NCBI RefSeq assembly: GCF_003203515.1
Contig: NZ_BGNG01000014.1
Coordinates: 1-64,000 of the forward strand
Reading direction: 5' to 3'
Source of the DNA: Glaciecola sp. KUL10
GTDB lineage: Bacteria; Pseudomonadota; Gammaproteobacteria; Enterobacterales; Alteromonadaceae
DNA: 64,000 nt
Below the pieces are notes generated by a model. That model ran no database searches and was not told the DNA's origin. It was given only the letters and a program-made list of their open reading frames with translations. This document shows positions 7,879 through 16,705 of this stretch, piece after piece. Made by a program: the position numbers and the translations under genes. The stretch's first letter is position 1, and every line of letters starts with the position of its first letter.

Positions 7879-9789
7879 TTGCTTAGATTTTTTAGAATAC
7901 GACTGCTTTTGATTGTTTTAACTGGCCTAAGTTTGGGGGGCTGTGCATCAAAAACCCCCGAAACGGTCGTTGTGCCTGAAGCGCCCAAAATAGCTGAAGT
8001 AAAGCCTGTTCAAATCGCCGATGATGACTACCTAGCGTTGGCTGAAAAAGCTTGGCAAATAGATGCAAATATCAATGTCCGAAACGAACTTTTGATAAAA
8101 GCCGCTGAAAAATTTTCAAAGCAATTTGAATGCAAAAGCGCTAACGTGATACTCAGCCACATTTGGCACAGCATAAATAAAAATAAACATCATGAAAACG
8201 CGCAACTTATCAAAGCTGAGTGCGCCATCTTTAACATACAAGAAGAAACAATTTCGCTAGAGCTTATTCAAAGTTGGCTGGACAGCCTTAGTTCATCCGA
8301 ATTTCATCACAGAAAGCAAATCGCACAAGCTAAACTAGACGCCCTAAGTGACAACTTTGAGGCAGCGATTAGAAAGCTAGTTGTAAACCTCGAACAAGCC
8401 AGTATTTTAAACATTCAACCTTCCAAACAACTTTGGCAATGGTTTTCTGAGTTGAGCCAATTGCAACGCGATAAGCTCGTTAATGAATATCCTGTCTTAG
8501 TTCCGTATCAAGCACTCGCTAGCTTGACTGAAAACACTGAGTTGACCGATTTAGGACGTCAACAAGCTATTCTTTTTTGGCGAAACACACACGCTAATCA
8601 TCCATTAAACAAAGACTTTCCTGAGTCTATTGACGCATTCACTCAACAAGCTCTAGTGAGTATCGACAAGGTCACCATTATGCTTCCTCTATCAGGGAGG
8701 TTGGCAGCACAGGGAGACGCAATAAAGCAAGGTATTATCAGTGCTTACCTGAAAACACTAGAGGATATCAAGCAAAATAACCCGGCTACTTTGCTGCCAA
8801 AGCTCAACTTTGTCGATACAGGTTCTGATACTCAGACACTTAGCGCAAGCGCTCAAGATCCGACTATCTACCAAGAATCTAACCTTATCATCGGCCCCCT
8901 ATTAAAAGAGCATATAGCCGAGGTTTCTCGATATAATATTGAAAATATACCTGCAATTTATTTAAACCGTATAGATGAAGGTTCACGTCAGCCGCTCAAT
9001 GCTTTATATTTTTCACTATCCCCCGAAGATGAGGCTAGCCAAATCGCAAGGTTGATGATCGACCAAGGCATTACAACACCAGTCGTCATCAATAATGGCA
9101 GCATATTGGCTTCAAGGATGCAAGATGCGTTTTTGAGTACTTGGGAGCGCTATGGCGCCTTGCAAGGTATTCCAACTGCGGATAGCGCTTTGTTGCCAGT
9201 GATTTCATTCACTGATAATAAAAGTATGCGGATTGGGATAACGTCAGCGCTAGATGTTTTACAAAGCCAAAGACGTATTTCGCAAATGGAGAACCTTAGC
9301 TCAGAAGTCGTGCACAGTGTCACACGCAACAGACGAGATATAGATGCATTTGTTGTTTTTGCGATACCAGACCAAGTCGAATTGATAAATCCGATCATAG
9401 AAGCAAGCATCAGTTTATTTTCAGATACTGCTTTACCAGTCTTCGCTTCTTCTTATAGTTACCAACATCAACTCAATAAAAATAGTATTCGCGACCTTAG
9501 AAATTTATCATTTGTAGATATGCCTTGGTTAATGCCAAATCAACGAAACAGTGAATTTGCGAAGGAAGTCGATATTATTTGGAACAAACCATCTAGTAGT
9601 TATTTGCGCTTATTTGCGTTTGGCTTTGATAGTTTTCAATTTGCTGAACGGTTTGGTCAATTATCATTTTTCAAACAAAATCGTCTAGAAGGTTTAAGTG
9701 GAACATTGCAAGTAAACAATAATAAACAAGTCGTTCGCGAATTGCCCGTTGCCAGTGTCGGTCAAGACGCGATTGAACTCACAAAGTAG
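7879..9789 (+). CDS. lpoA: Penicillin-binding protein activator LpoA (outer-membrane lipoprotein)
   Basis: LpoA sits in the outer membrane and reaches through the periplasm to stimulate PBP1A. The 636-residue product has a lipoprotein signal peptide with lipobox LGGC (Cys22). An N-terminal TPR-like helical half (to about 250) is followed by a C-terminal periplasmic-binding-protein-like half beginning near KVTIMLPLSGRLAAQGDAIK. The start is TTG, preceded by AAAAGGA at 9 bases; without it the signal peptide would be lost. Position between rsmI and yraN matches enteric gene order. Confidence 0.94.
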   Translation: MLRFFRIRLLLIVLTGLSLGGCASKTPETVVVPEAPKIAEVKPVQIADDDYLALAEKAWQIDANINVRNELLIKAAEKFSKQFECKSANVILSHIWHSINKNKHHENAQLIKAECAIFNIQEETISLELIQSWLDSLSSSEFHHRKQIAQAKLDALSDNFEAAIRKLVVNLEQASILNIQPSKQLWQWFSELSQLQRDKLVNEYPVLVPYQALASLTENTELTDLGRQQAILFWRNTHANHPLNKDFPESIDAFTQQALVSIDKVTIMLPLSGRLAAQGDAIKQGIISAYLKTLEDIKQNNPATLLPKLNFVDTGSDTQTLSASAQDPTIYQESNLIIGPLLKEHIAEVSRYNIENIPAIYLNRIDEGSRQPLNALYFSLSPEDEASQIARLMIDQGITTPVVINNGSILASRMQDAFLSTWERYGALQGIPTADSALLPVISFTDNKSMRIGITSALDVLQSQRRISQMENLSSEVVHSVTRNRRDIDAFVVFAIPDQVELINPIIEASISLFSDTALPVFASSYSYQHQLNKNSIRDLRNLSFVDMPWLMPNQRNSEFAKEVDIIWNKPSSSYLRLFAFGFDSFQFAERFGQLSFFKQNRLEGLSGTLQVNNNKQVVRELPVASVGQDAIELTK

Positions 9790-9796
9790 TTAAATT

Positions 9797-10156
9797 TTGC
9801 CATCGAAGCAATATTTCGCCAGTTTAATTGGCCATCAAGCGGAACAAAAAGCCAAAGAGTACCTCAAACAACAGGGTCTTCAATTTGTAGAAGAAAATTA
9901 TAGGGTCAAAGTCGGAGAGATTGACCTTATTATGCAAACTTCAGACGAAACTTGGGTGTTTGTAGAAGTAAAATACCGTCAATCAGATGATTATGGCCAT
10001 GCCGCCGAATATTTTACGAGCAGCAAGCGCAGAAAGCTAATTCGAGCTATTATGTGGTTTTTAAAAGAGCATCAGCTTAATCCAGAAGAAACTGCAATGC
10101 GCATTGATTTGATTGCTTTGGATGGCGCTCAACTCAACTGGATTAAAAATGTATAA
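9797..10156 (+). CDS. yraN: YraN-family (UPF0102) putative endonuclease-fold protein
   Basis: A 119-residue protein with the restriction-endonuclease-like pattern of the UPF0102 family: GHQAEQKAKEYLKQQG, then GEIDLIMQ and FVEVKYRQ (the D ... E-x-K type active site), then SSKRRKLIRA. The exact function in bacteria is not settled. It starts with TTG (TTG CCA TCG AAG) 7 bases after lpoA, and no in-frame ATG gives the conserved N-terminus. Conserved neighbour of lpoA and diaA. Confidence 0.9.
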   Translation: MPSKQYFASLIGHQAEQKAKEYLKQQGLQFVEENYRVKVGEIDLIMQTSDETWVFVEVKYRQSDDYGHAAEYFTSSKRRKLIRAIMWFLKEHQLNPEETAMRIDLIALDGAQLNWIKNV

Positions 10157-10218
10157 TACTCATTTAATTTGAAGTAATTAATATTGTACAAATCAGATTT
10201 AGCGATATAAAAATATAA

Positions 10219-10824
<606 letters not shown>

Positions 10825-10831
10825 TACACTA

Positions 10832-11413
10832 ATGATTAAAAAGATTTGCCTTGCTTCGATTATTACCTTGTCACTGGTAGTGCAAACTGGATGTGCCGTC
10901 GTTGCGGTGGGCGCCGCTGGCACAGCGGCCGCAGTTTCTGCAAACGATAGACGTACCGTGGGTACACAAATAGATGACAAGACAACTCAGTCTCGCGTTA
11001 GAAGTGCTATCAACGCTCATATCGAGATTAAAGAAGAAGCCGCTATCAGTGTGGATGTGTACAATGGTCAGGTATTACTCACCGGGCAAGCACCGACTCA
11101 AGAAATGATATCTAAGGCACAAGCCGCGGCGCAATCAGTTGAAAATGTAATAAAGGTTCATAATCAGATTCGCCTAGGCACACCGATACCTGCAACCTCT
11201 ACCATGAACGATGTATGGCTTGCTTCTAAATTGAAAACTCAAATGTTAGCCAGCGACAGAGTACCGATGCTCAAGTTGGATCTTACTGTCGAAGATAGTG
11301 AGGTGTTTATTATGGGCTTACTAACCAAAGAAGAAGCAACCGCCGCCGTTGAGGTCGCTCGCAATGTTAAAGGTGTTACAAAAGTCATTAGAGTGATGGA
11401 GTTAGCAAACTGA
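10832..11413 (+). CDS. dolP: BON-domain outer-membrane lipoprotein DolP (YraP)
   Basis: DolP is a division-associated outer-membrane lipoprotein that supports envelope integrity. The 193-residue product starts MIKKICLASI with lipobox VQTGC. Two BON domains follow: the first from about SRVRSAINAHIEIKEEAAIS to VIKVHNQIRLG, the second from VWLASKLKTQML to KVIRVMEL. The frame is open from 10778, but that part overlaps diaA and would hide the signal peptide; ATG 10832 is 7 bases past the diaA stop. Confidence 0.93.
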   Translation: MIKKICLASIITLSLVVQTGCAVVAVGAAGTAAAVSANDRRTVGTQIDDKTTQSRVRSAINAHIEIKEEAAISVDVYNGQVLLTGQAPTQEMISKAQAAAQSVENVIKVHNQIRLGTPIPATSTMNDVWLASKLKTQMLASDRVPMLKLDLTVEDSEVFIMGLLTKEEATAAVEVARNVKGVTKVIRVMELAN

Positions 11414-11501
11414 TTTACAAGCACTTTTAATGTAAGTTCTTACTGCTTCTCCAATGCTCAGGTAATTTAGAAGCCGGCTTGCACACGTCAATAAACTTGT
11501 C

Positions 11502-11993
11502 TTATTTAATCACTTTAAGTGTTGGTTTTGTTGACGATTTTTTATCACCTAATTTAGTCACCTTTTCACTGTTACTATCAACAGTTGAAAGTGATTTCTT
11601 GCTGTCTGAAGCACTTTTTGAAACAGGCTTATTACCCTCGTCACTTGCTGACTCGGCGTAAGCCTGTTGTAACTCTTCAGCGTCCGCAAAGACAGTACCA
11701 GCACCGTTCTCTTTAGCGTAAATAGCTCCAACAGCCGCACAAGGTAACCAAACTAACATTGGCTGGCCCGAAAATCGGGCTTGGAATGAAATTTGTTCTA
11801 AATCCATTTGAAAGTTAACGCATGCGCTTGGACTAATGTTAAGGACGATTTGACCATCCTTAACAAATTGAGTAGGTACTTCTACTCCCGGTAATGTAGC
11901 ATTTACCACAATATAGGGAGTGAGTCCGTTATCTAGAATCCAATCAAAAAATGCCCTCAGCAAATAAGGTTGATTGCTCTTCATAGTTTGCAT
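11502..11993 (-). CDS. sspB: ClpXP protease specificity-enhancing factor SspB
   Basis: SspB delivers ssrA-tagged peptides and RseA fragments to ClpXP. The 163-residue protein has the substrate-binding domain (YLLRAFFDWILDNGLTPYIVV, DGQIVLNISPSA, and AIYAKENGAGTVF). A Ser/Lys-rich flexible linker of about 55 residues follows, ending in TLKVIK, which matches the C-terminal ClpX-binding tail (LRVVK in E. coli). An ATG three codons in (11984) is an alternative start. Follows sspA by 37 bases. Confidence 0.95.
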   Translation of the reverse strand: MQTMKSNQPYLLRAFFDWILDNGLTPYIVVNATLPGVEVPTQFVKDGQIVLNISPSACVNFQMDLEQISFQARFSGQPMLVWLPCAAVGAIYAKENGAGTVFADAEELQQAYAESASDEGNKPVSKSASDSKKSLSTVDSNSEKVTKLGDKKSSTKPTLKVIK

Positions 11994-12030
11994 GCTTTAC
12001 TCAATTCCTTTCTATGCTTCGACGAATCGC

Positions 12031-12663
12031 TTACAGAGGATTGTGAATTTCACGTTCTTGGTCGGTCAAAGACGCGATAAACGAACCACGTTCAAAGATA
12101 CGATTCATATAAGTCACAATATCTCTGCTGCCAGGTCCTGAAAGTGAAATACCTAATGCTGGAAGACGCCACAAGAGTGGTGCTAAGTAGCAATCTACTA
12201 AACTGAACTCTTCGCTCATAAAATATGGCGTTTCAGCAAATACTGGCGCTAGTGACAAAATAGCTTCACGTAGATCATTACGTGCTTGTTCTGCACCATC
12301 TTCGTTATTAAAAATTTTCTTGGCAAGTGCATACCAGTCTTGCTCGATTCTATGCATCATCAAACGACTGCTACCACGAGAAACCGGATATACGGGCATT
12401 AATGGCGGGTGTGGGAATCGCTCATCAAGATATTCCATGATGATATGGCTGTTGTAGAGCACTAATTCGCGATCAACCAGTGTTGGCACTGTTCCATATG
12501 GGTTTAGCTCTAGTAAGTCTTCGCTAAGCTGTGCAGGCTCTAAATAGCTTATTTCAACGCCAACGCCTTTTTCAGCTAGGACTATGCGTACTTGATGGCT
12601 GTAGATATCAATTTTGTCAGAAAAAAGCGTCATGATAGAGCGCTTGTTTGCGGCTAATGCCAT
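12031..12663 (-). CDS. sspA: Stringent starvation protein A, RNA-polymerase-associated GST-fold protein
   Basis: SspA binds RNA polymerase and helps transcription during stationary phase and acid stress. The 210-residue product aligns throughout with E. coli SspA: MALAANKRSIMTLFS, IYSHQVRIVLAEKGV, NPYGTVPTLVDREL, IIMEYLDERFPHPPLMPVYP (conserved PHPP surface) and SLVDCYLAPLLWRLPALGI. An AGG-type Shine-Dalgarno precedes the ATG. First gene of sspAB, downstream of the petABC terminator. Confidence 0.96.
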   Translation of the reverse strand: MALAANKRSIMTLFSDKIDIYSHQVRIVLAEKGVGVEISYLEPAQLSEDLLELNPYGTVPTLVDRELVLYNSHIIMEYLDERFPHPPLMPVYPVSRGSSRLMMHRIEQDWYALAKKIFNNEDGAEQARNDLREAILSLAPVFAETPYFMSEEFSLVDCYLAPLLWRLPALGISLSGPGSRDIVTYMNRIFERGSFIASLTDQEREIHNPL

Positions 12664-12726
12664 TAAAACCTCCGAACTCGCCCTCTCGGGCTGAATTACA
12701 ATAAATATAATCTTTATTAAAACACT

Positions 12727-12758
12727 AAAAGGGGCAACGTTAAAACGTAGCCCCTTTT
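12727..12758 (-). terminator. Terminator hairpin after petABC
   Basis: AAAAGGGGC (12727-12735) pairs with GCCCCTTTT (12750-12758), with an inner ACGT/ACGT pairing around TAAA. On the minus strand the stem ends in TTTT. It lies 25 bases beyond the petC stop and before sspA. Confidence 0.8.
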
Positions 12759-12783
12759 GTTACTGTACGTCACTCAAGGAACG

Positions 12784-13518
12784 TTATTTTTTAACGTCTC
12801 TCCAGTAATCTTTCTTCAACAGGTAAGCGAACACGAAGAAGATGCAAACGAAGATAAGTGCATATTTGCCTATGCTCTCTAACTTCAAACGGCCTGGTTC
12901 ACCTGAATACTCTAGGAAGTTTACCAGATCTAGTATCGCTTGGTCATACTCTTCTGCATTTAATTGACCGTCTCCATCAGTTTTGATGCCGACGTAAACA
13001 GGCGTCAACTCTCCATCTACCATTTTTTCTTCATAAGTTTCGCGCGGAGTACCTTGTAAGCCTTGAAGAACATGGGGCATACCCACATTTGGGAAAACTT
13101 TATTGTTAACGCCAAACGTTTTAGTTTCATCCACATAAAAAGTACGTAAATAAGTATAAAGCCAGTCAGCACCTCGCACGCGAGCTACCAAGGTCAAATC
13201 TGGTGGTGGAGCACCAAACCAAGTTGCAGCGGCTTCTGCCGGCATGGCCGACGTTATATAGTCGCTCACTTTTTCTCCAGTAAACTGCAAGTACTCCTGA
13301 CCTAATTCGTCAGGAATACCTAAGTCTGTAAAAGTACGCTGATAACGTTGATACTGCATTTGGTGGCAACCTAGGCAATAGTTCATGAAGATTCTCGCAC
13401 CATTCTGTAGTGAGGCTTTATCGGTTAAATCAAAGTTTGCCTTATCTAAAGGGACACTAGAGCCCGCTGCAAATACTAGGCTAGGAACTAATAGTAAAAG
13501 GGCTAAGCACTTCTTCAT
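12784..13518 (-). CDS. petC: Ubiquinol-cytochrome c reductase, cytochrome c1 subunit
   Basis: Cytochrome c1 passes electrons from the Rieske protein to soluble cytochrome c. The 244-residue protein has a cleavable signal peptide (MKKCLALLLLVPSLVFA), the heme c motif CLGCH near residue 50, the axial Met region (FPNVGMPHVLQG), and a C-terminal membrane anchor (YALIFVCIFFVFAYLL) followed by KKDYWRDVKK. Its start overlaps the petB stop by 4 bases. Confidence 0.96.
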   Translation of the reverse strand: MKKCLALLLLVPSLVFAAGSSVPLDKANFDLTDKASLQNGARIFMNYCLGCHQMQYQRYQRTFTDLGIPDELGQEYLQFTGEKVSDYITSAMPAEAAATWFGAPPPDLTLVARVRGADWLYTYLRTFYVDETKTFGVNNKVFPNVGMPHVLQGLQGTPRETYEEKMVDGELTPVYVGIKTDGDGQLNAEEYDQAILDLVNFLEYSGEPGRLKLESIGKYALIFVCIFFVFAYLLKKDYWRDVKK

Positions 13519-14780
13519 TTTGGAATCCTCGCAGGTACAGGCTTGGTTGCTTCATTCTTAGAGTATAAGAAAAGTAAAACGAAGAAACCGAAATACATAA
13601 TAGTCGCTACTTGAGACGCGATAATTTTCCAGTTTTCCTGTGGCGTACCGCCAAGATATCCCAAGAATACAAAAACAATTGCAAAAACAATAAGATTAGC
13701 TTTATGCAAACCACTTCTGTAACGCCATGAGCGCACTTTACAGCGATCTAACCAAGGCAATATGAATAGTGCTGCTATCGCACCAAACATCGTTAATACA
13801 CCCAACAACTTATCTGGAACAGCTTTCAATACCGCATAAAACGGTGTGAAGTACCAAACAGGGAATATATGCTCGGGCGTTTTTAGCGGGTTAGCTATCT
13901 CAAAGTTTGGATGTTCAAGGAATTTACCCCCCATTTCTGGAGCGAAGAACATCACATAAATAAAGCCAAATAAGAATATTGAGAAAGCGACCAAATCCTT
14001 CAACACTATGTGTGGGAAGAAAGGCACTACATCATCCGCTATATCGTACTTATCAGTGTAATACTCGTGAATTTTGTATTGGGTTTTCTCGCTCTCTGGT
14101 AAAGAACCCTTCTTATGTTTAATCGCAACGCCATCAGGGTTATTTGAGCCCACTTCGTGAAGCGCGATGATATGCAAGAAGACTAAGATGACAATAACCA
14201 AAGGTAGCGCAATAACATGTAACGCAAAGAACCGGTTAAGGGTTGCTCCAGATATAACATAATCACCTTGAATCCATACAACAAGGTCTGGACCAATAAC
14301 AGGAATAGCACTAAACAGCGATACAATAACTTGAGCTCCCCAATAGGACATCTGTCCCCATGGAAGTACATAGCCCATGAAAGCTTCAGCCATTAGAGCG
14401 AGGTAAATAAGCATACCGAATACCCACAGTAGTTCACGTGGTTTTTGGTAAGAGCCATAAATCATACCTCTGAACATATGCATATATACAACGATAAAGA
14501 ATGCAGAAGCTCCTGTACTATGCATATAACGAATAACATCTCCATAAGGAACCTCACGCATGATGTACTCAACGGATGCGAAGGCACGTTCTGCGGAGGG
14601 TTCAAAATTCATGGTTAGCCAAATACCAGTAACAATTTGGTTAACTAAGACTATTGTTGCCAAGAAACCAAATACATACCAAAAATTCATATTCTTGGGT
14701 GCTGGGTATTGAAGTGCGTGCATGTTTGCAACACGCATCATCGGAATTCTTTGTTCAATCCAACCTAAAAAAGCGTTCAT
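13515..14780 (-). CDS. petB: Ubiquinol-cytochrome c reductase, cytochrome b subunit
   Basis: The membrane core of the bc1 complex, with both quinone sites and hemes bL and bH. The 421-residue product has the full cytochrome b set: VTGIWLTMNF, the heme ligand segments RYMHSTGASAFF and YMHMFRGMIYGSY, GYVLPWGQMSYWGAQV (Qo site), FFALHVIALPLVIVILVFLHIIALH, and the PEHIFPVWYFTPFYAVLKAV segment carrying a PVWY variant of the PEWY Qo motif. Two bases downstream of petA and overlapping petC by 4. Confidence 0.97.
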   Translation of the reverse strand: MNAFLGWIEQRIPMMRVANMHALQYPAPKNMNFWYVFGFLATIVLVNQIVTGIWLTMNFEPSAERAFASVEYIMREVPYGDVIRYMHSTGASAFFIVVYMHMFRGMIYGSYQKPRELLWVFGMLIYLALMAEAFMGYVLPWGQMSYWGAQVIVSLFSAIPVIGPDLVVWIQGDYVISGATLNRFFALHVIALPLVIVILVFLHIIALHEVGSNNPDGVAIKHKKGSLPESEKTQYKIHEYYTDKYDIADDVVPFFPHIVLKDLVAFSIFLFGFIYVMFFAPEMGGKFLEHPNFEIANPLKTPEHIFPVWYFTPFYAVLKAVPDKLLGVLTMFGAIAALFILPWLDRCKVRSWRYRSGLHKANLIVFAIVFVFLGYLGGTPQENWKIIASQVATIMYFGFFVLLFLYSKNEATKPVPARIPK

Positions 14781-14782
14781 AG

Positions 14783-15409
14783 TTATGCCTCCGCTTCTGA
14801 ACCGATGATAATAGTTGTATCATCGACATATTGGTAAGGCGGCACCACTAAGTTTAACCCAGCAGGTACGTTCTGGAATACGCGACCAGCCATATCGAAC
14901 TTAGAACCGTGACAAGGACAGAAAAAGCCTTCAGCAACGCCTTCAGCATACTCGGAAAAAGCGCCTTCAGTTAAATGTTGAGGTGAACAACCCAAGTGTG
15001 TGCAAATACCAACCAATACTAGGTATTCATCTTTTAATGAACGGTATTGATTTTGTGCAAATGCGGGCTGTTGCTCTGCCTCTGAATTTGGATCTTTCAG
15101 TTGGTCTTCGTGAGCACCCAATGAAGCTAAAAGCTCGGGCGTTCTTCTCACCACCCAAACGGGCTTACTTCGCCACATTACTCGAATAAGCTGACCAGGC
15201 TGTACACCACTTATATCAACTTCAACGTCTGCGCCCGCTGCTTTAGCTTTTGCGCTTGGTTGCCATGAGCCAATAAAAGGCACGGTAGCTGCTGCGAAAC
15301 CTAATCCACCTACTACAGAAGTCGCAACAGTCAAGAACTTGCGACGGTTACTACTATTAGGTTGTTCGGTCCCTTCAGCGTTTTTAGCATCAATAGATAC
15401 TTCACTCAT
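14783..15409 (-). CDS. petA: Ubiquinol-cytochrome c reductase, Rieske iron-sulfur subunit
   Basis: The Rieske protein takes electrons from ubiquinol through a 2Fe-2S cluster. Cluster ligands are in CTHLGC and CPCHGS, near residues 145-170. The N-terminus has a twin-arginine motif (SNRRKFLT) followed by a hydrophobic helix (VATSVVGGLGFAAATVPFIG), which serves as TAT signal and anchor. The frame can begin one codon earlier at a TTG, but ATG 15409 is 8 bases from a GGAG Shine-Dalgarno. First gene of petABC. Confidence 0.97.
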   Translation of the reverse strand: MSEVSIDAKNAEGTEQPNSSNRRKFLTVATSVVGGLGFAAATVPFIGSWQPSAKAKAAGADVEVDISGVQPGQLIRVMWRSKPVWVVRRTPELLASLGAHEDQLKDPNSEAEQQPAFAQNQYRSLKDEYLVLVGICTHLGCSPQHLTEGAFSEYAEGVAEGFFCPCHGSKFDMAGRVFQNVPAGLNLVVPPYQYVDDTTIIIGSEAEA

Positions 15410-15448
15410 CAACTGATCTCCAGAGTTTCGAAAGGCATTGCGTGTGTT

Positions 15449-15489
15449 TTCATGTATCTTGTTGTCGGCTTACACACCAGATACATGAA
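15449..15489 (-). promoter_or_regulatory. Inverted repeat in the petA 5' region
   Basis: TTCATGTATCT (15449-15459) and AGATACATGAA (15479-15489) form a perfect 11-bp inverted repeat with a 19-base spacer. It lies 40-80 bases before the petA start in the 295-base gap to rpsI. It could be an operator or an mRNA hairpin. I see no known regulator consensus in it. Confidence 0.4.
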
Positions 15490-15661
15490 TTATCCTAGCC
15501 GAGTATGTTAAAAGAAAACCCTTAACAAACACAAGGATTTACTTAGAAAAAAACGACCTTAACGTTGTTTTAAGTCAAGTATTGTGCACAGCGACGAAAT
15601 AATCGCTATTCGACCATGGTAGTCTCATCAATACACCGAGAGTTTTAAATGGCCAAAAACA

Positions 15662-15688
15662 AAAAACCCAGCACTTAGCTGGGTTTTT
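15662..15688 (-). terminator. Terminator after rplM-rpsI
   Basis: AAAAACCCAGC pairs perfectly with GCTGGGTTTTT around the loop ACTTA. T-runs flank it on both strands. It lies 19 bases past the rpsI stop and would work for the minus-strand operon. Confidence 0.92.
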
Positions 15689-15707
15689 AATAAATATATA
15701 CGTCGAA

Positions 15708-16100
15708 TTAACGTTTTGAAAATTGTGGACGCTTACGCGCTTTGTGAAGACCCACTTTCTTACGTTCAACTTTACGAGCGTCACGCGTTACGAAACCAGC
15801 TTTGCGTAATGCTGGGCGAAGTGACTCGTCGAATTCCATTAGAGCACGGGTAATTCCATGACGAATTGCACCTGCCTGACCTGAAATACCACCACCAGAA
15901 ACAGTGATGTATAAATCAAACTTTTCAGTCATTTCAACTAGTTCGAGAGGTTGCTTGACGATCATACGCGCTGTCTCGCGACCAAAGAACACGTCTAATG
16001 GACGTTTGTTAACTGTAATACTACCTGAACCCGGACGAATGAATACGCGAGCGGTAGAGCTTTTGCGACGGCCAGTGCCGTAATATTGAGTATCTGCCAT
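15708..16100 (-). CDS. rpsI: 30S ribosomal protein S9
   Basis: S9 sits in the head of the 30S subunit, and its C-terminal Lys/Arg tail reaches the P-site tRNA. The 130-residue protein shows [29 protein letters not shown], the [15 protein letters not shown] segment, and the conserved ending [11 protein letters not shown]. It follows rplM by 12 bases, the universal rplM-rpsI arrangement. Confidence 0.98.
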   Translation of the reverse strand: MADTQYYGTGRRKSSTARVFIRPGSGSITVNKRPLDVFFGRETARMIVKQPLELVEMTEKFDLYITVSGGGISGQAGAIRHGITRALMEFDESLRPALRKAGFVTRDARKVERKKVGLHKARKRPQFSKR

Positions 16101-16112
16101 GTTACTCGCTCC

Positions 16113-16541
16113 TTATAAGTCCAAAGTTTGTGGCTGTTGTGCTTGATGTGTGTGCTCTGGTCCTGCAAATACTTTCATTTTGCGGAACATTGCACGGCCT
16201 AGAGGGCCTTTTGGAAGCATACCTTTAACTGCTTTCTCGATAACCATTTCAGGTTTTTTCTCGATTAGCTTCTCGAACGATGCTTCTTTCAAGCCACCTG
16301 GATAACCAGAGTGTGCGTAATAGATTTTATTTTTCGCTTTGTTACCTGTTACTGTAATTTTTTCTGCGTTTACAACAACAATGTAGTCACCAGTATCTAC
16401 GTGTGGAGTGTACTCTGGCTTATGCTTACCGCGCAGTCTTAACGCGATTTCTGTGGCCAAACGGCCTAAAGTTTTGTCTGCGGCGTCAACCACATACCAG
16501 TCGCGTTCTACGCTTTCTGGCTTTGCAACAAAAGTTTTCAT
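16113..16541 (-). CDS. rplM: 50S ribosomal protein L13
   Basis: L13 is an early-assembling 50S protein that binds 23S rRNA. The 142-residue product has the standard sequence: [20 protein letters not shown], the segment [27 protein letters not shown] interrupted only by usual variation, [13 protein letters not shown], and [21 protein letters not shown]. First gene of rplM-rpsI; its leader holds a nested dyad (16649-16678) and a -10 box at 16700-16705. Confidence 0.98.
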   Translation of the reverse strand: MKTFVAKPESVERDWYVVDAADKTLGRLATEIALRLRGKHKPEYTPHVDTGDYIVVVNAEKITVTGNKAKNKIYYAHSGYPGGLKEASFEKLIEKKPEMVIEKAVKGMLPKGPLGRAMFRKMKVFAGPEHTHQAQQPQTLDL

Positions 16542-16648
16542 TATTCGTCACCCGAAATATTCAGTTAAATTCATTTTGCGCGTCTAATACGACCCTTTCA
16601 AAATGTGCTAAAAATCAGCCATTTAGCCCCTTCGAGCTCAGCGATTCT

Positions 16649-16678
16649 CCACCTTCCCACAGGTGGGCCCATAGGTGG
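16649..16678 (-). promoter_or_regulatory. Structured leader of rplM-rpsI, possible L13 autoregulatory site
   Basis: CCACCT (16649-16654) pairs with AGGTGG (16673-16678), and inside it CCCAC pairs with GTGGG, with an overlapping TGGGCCCA palindrome. The dyad lies 108-137 bases ahead of the L13 start and inside its transcribed leader. E. coli L13 represses its own operon, so an L13-binding leader is plausible. The fold is read by eye only. Confidence 0.4.
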
Positions 16679-16699
16679 TCTAGGTTGGGCAGGTCGCGA

Positions 16700-16705
16700 A
16701 TTATA
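16700..16705 (-). promoter_or_regulatory. Probable -10 box of the rplM promoter
   Basis: A perfect TATAAT on the minus strand is followed by a GC-rich discriminator (CGCGACC), as in stringently controlled ribosomal-protein promoters. No good -35 is visible. It overlaps the end of the upstream GGDEF gene. Confidence 0.55.
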
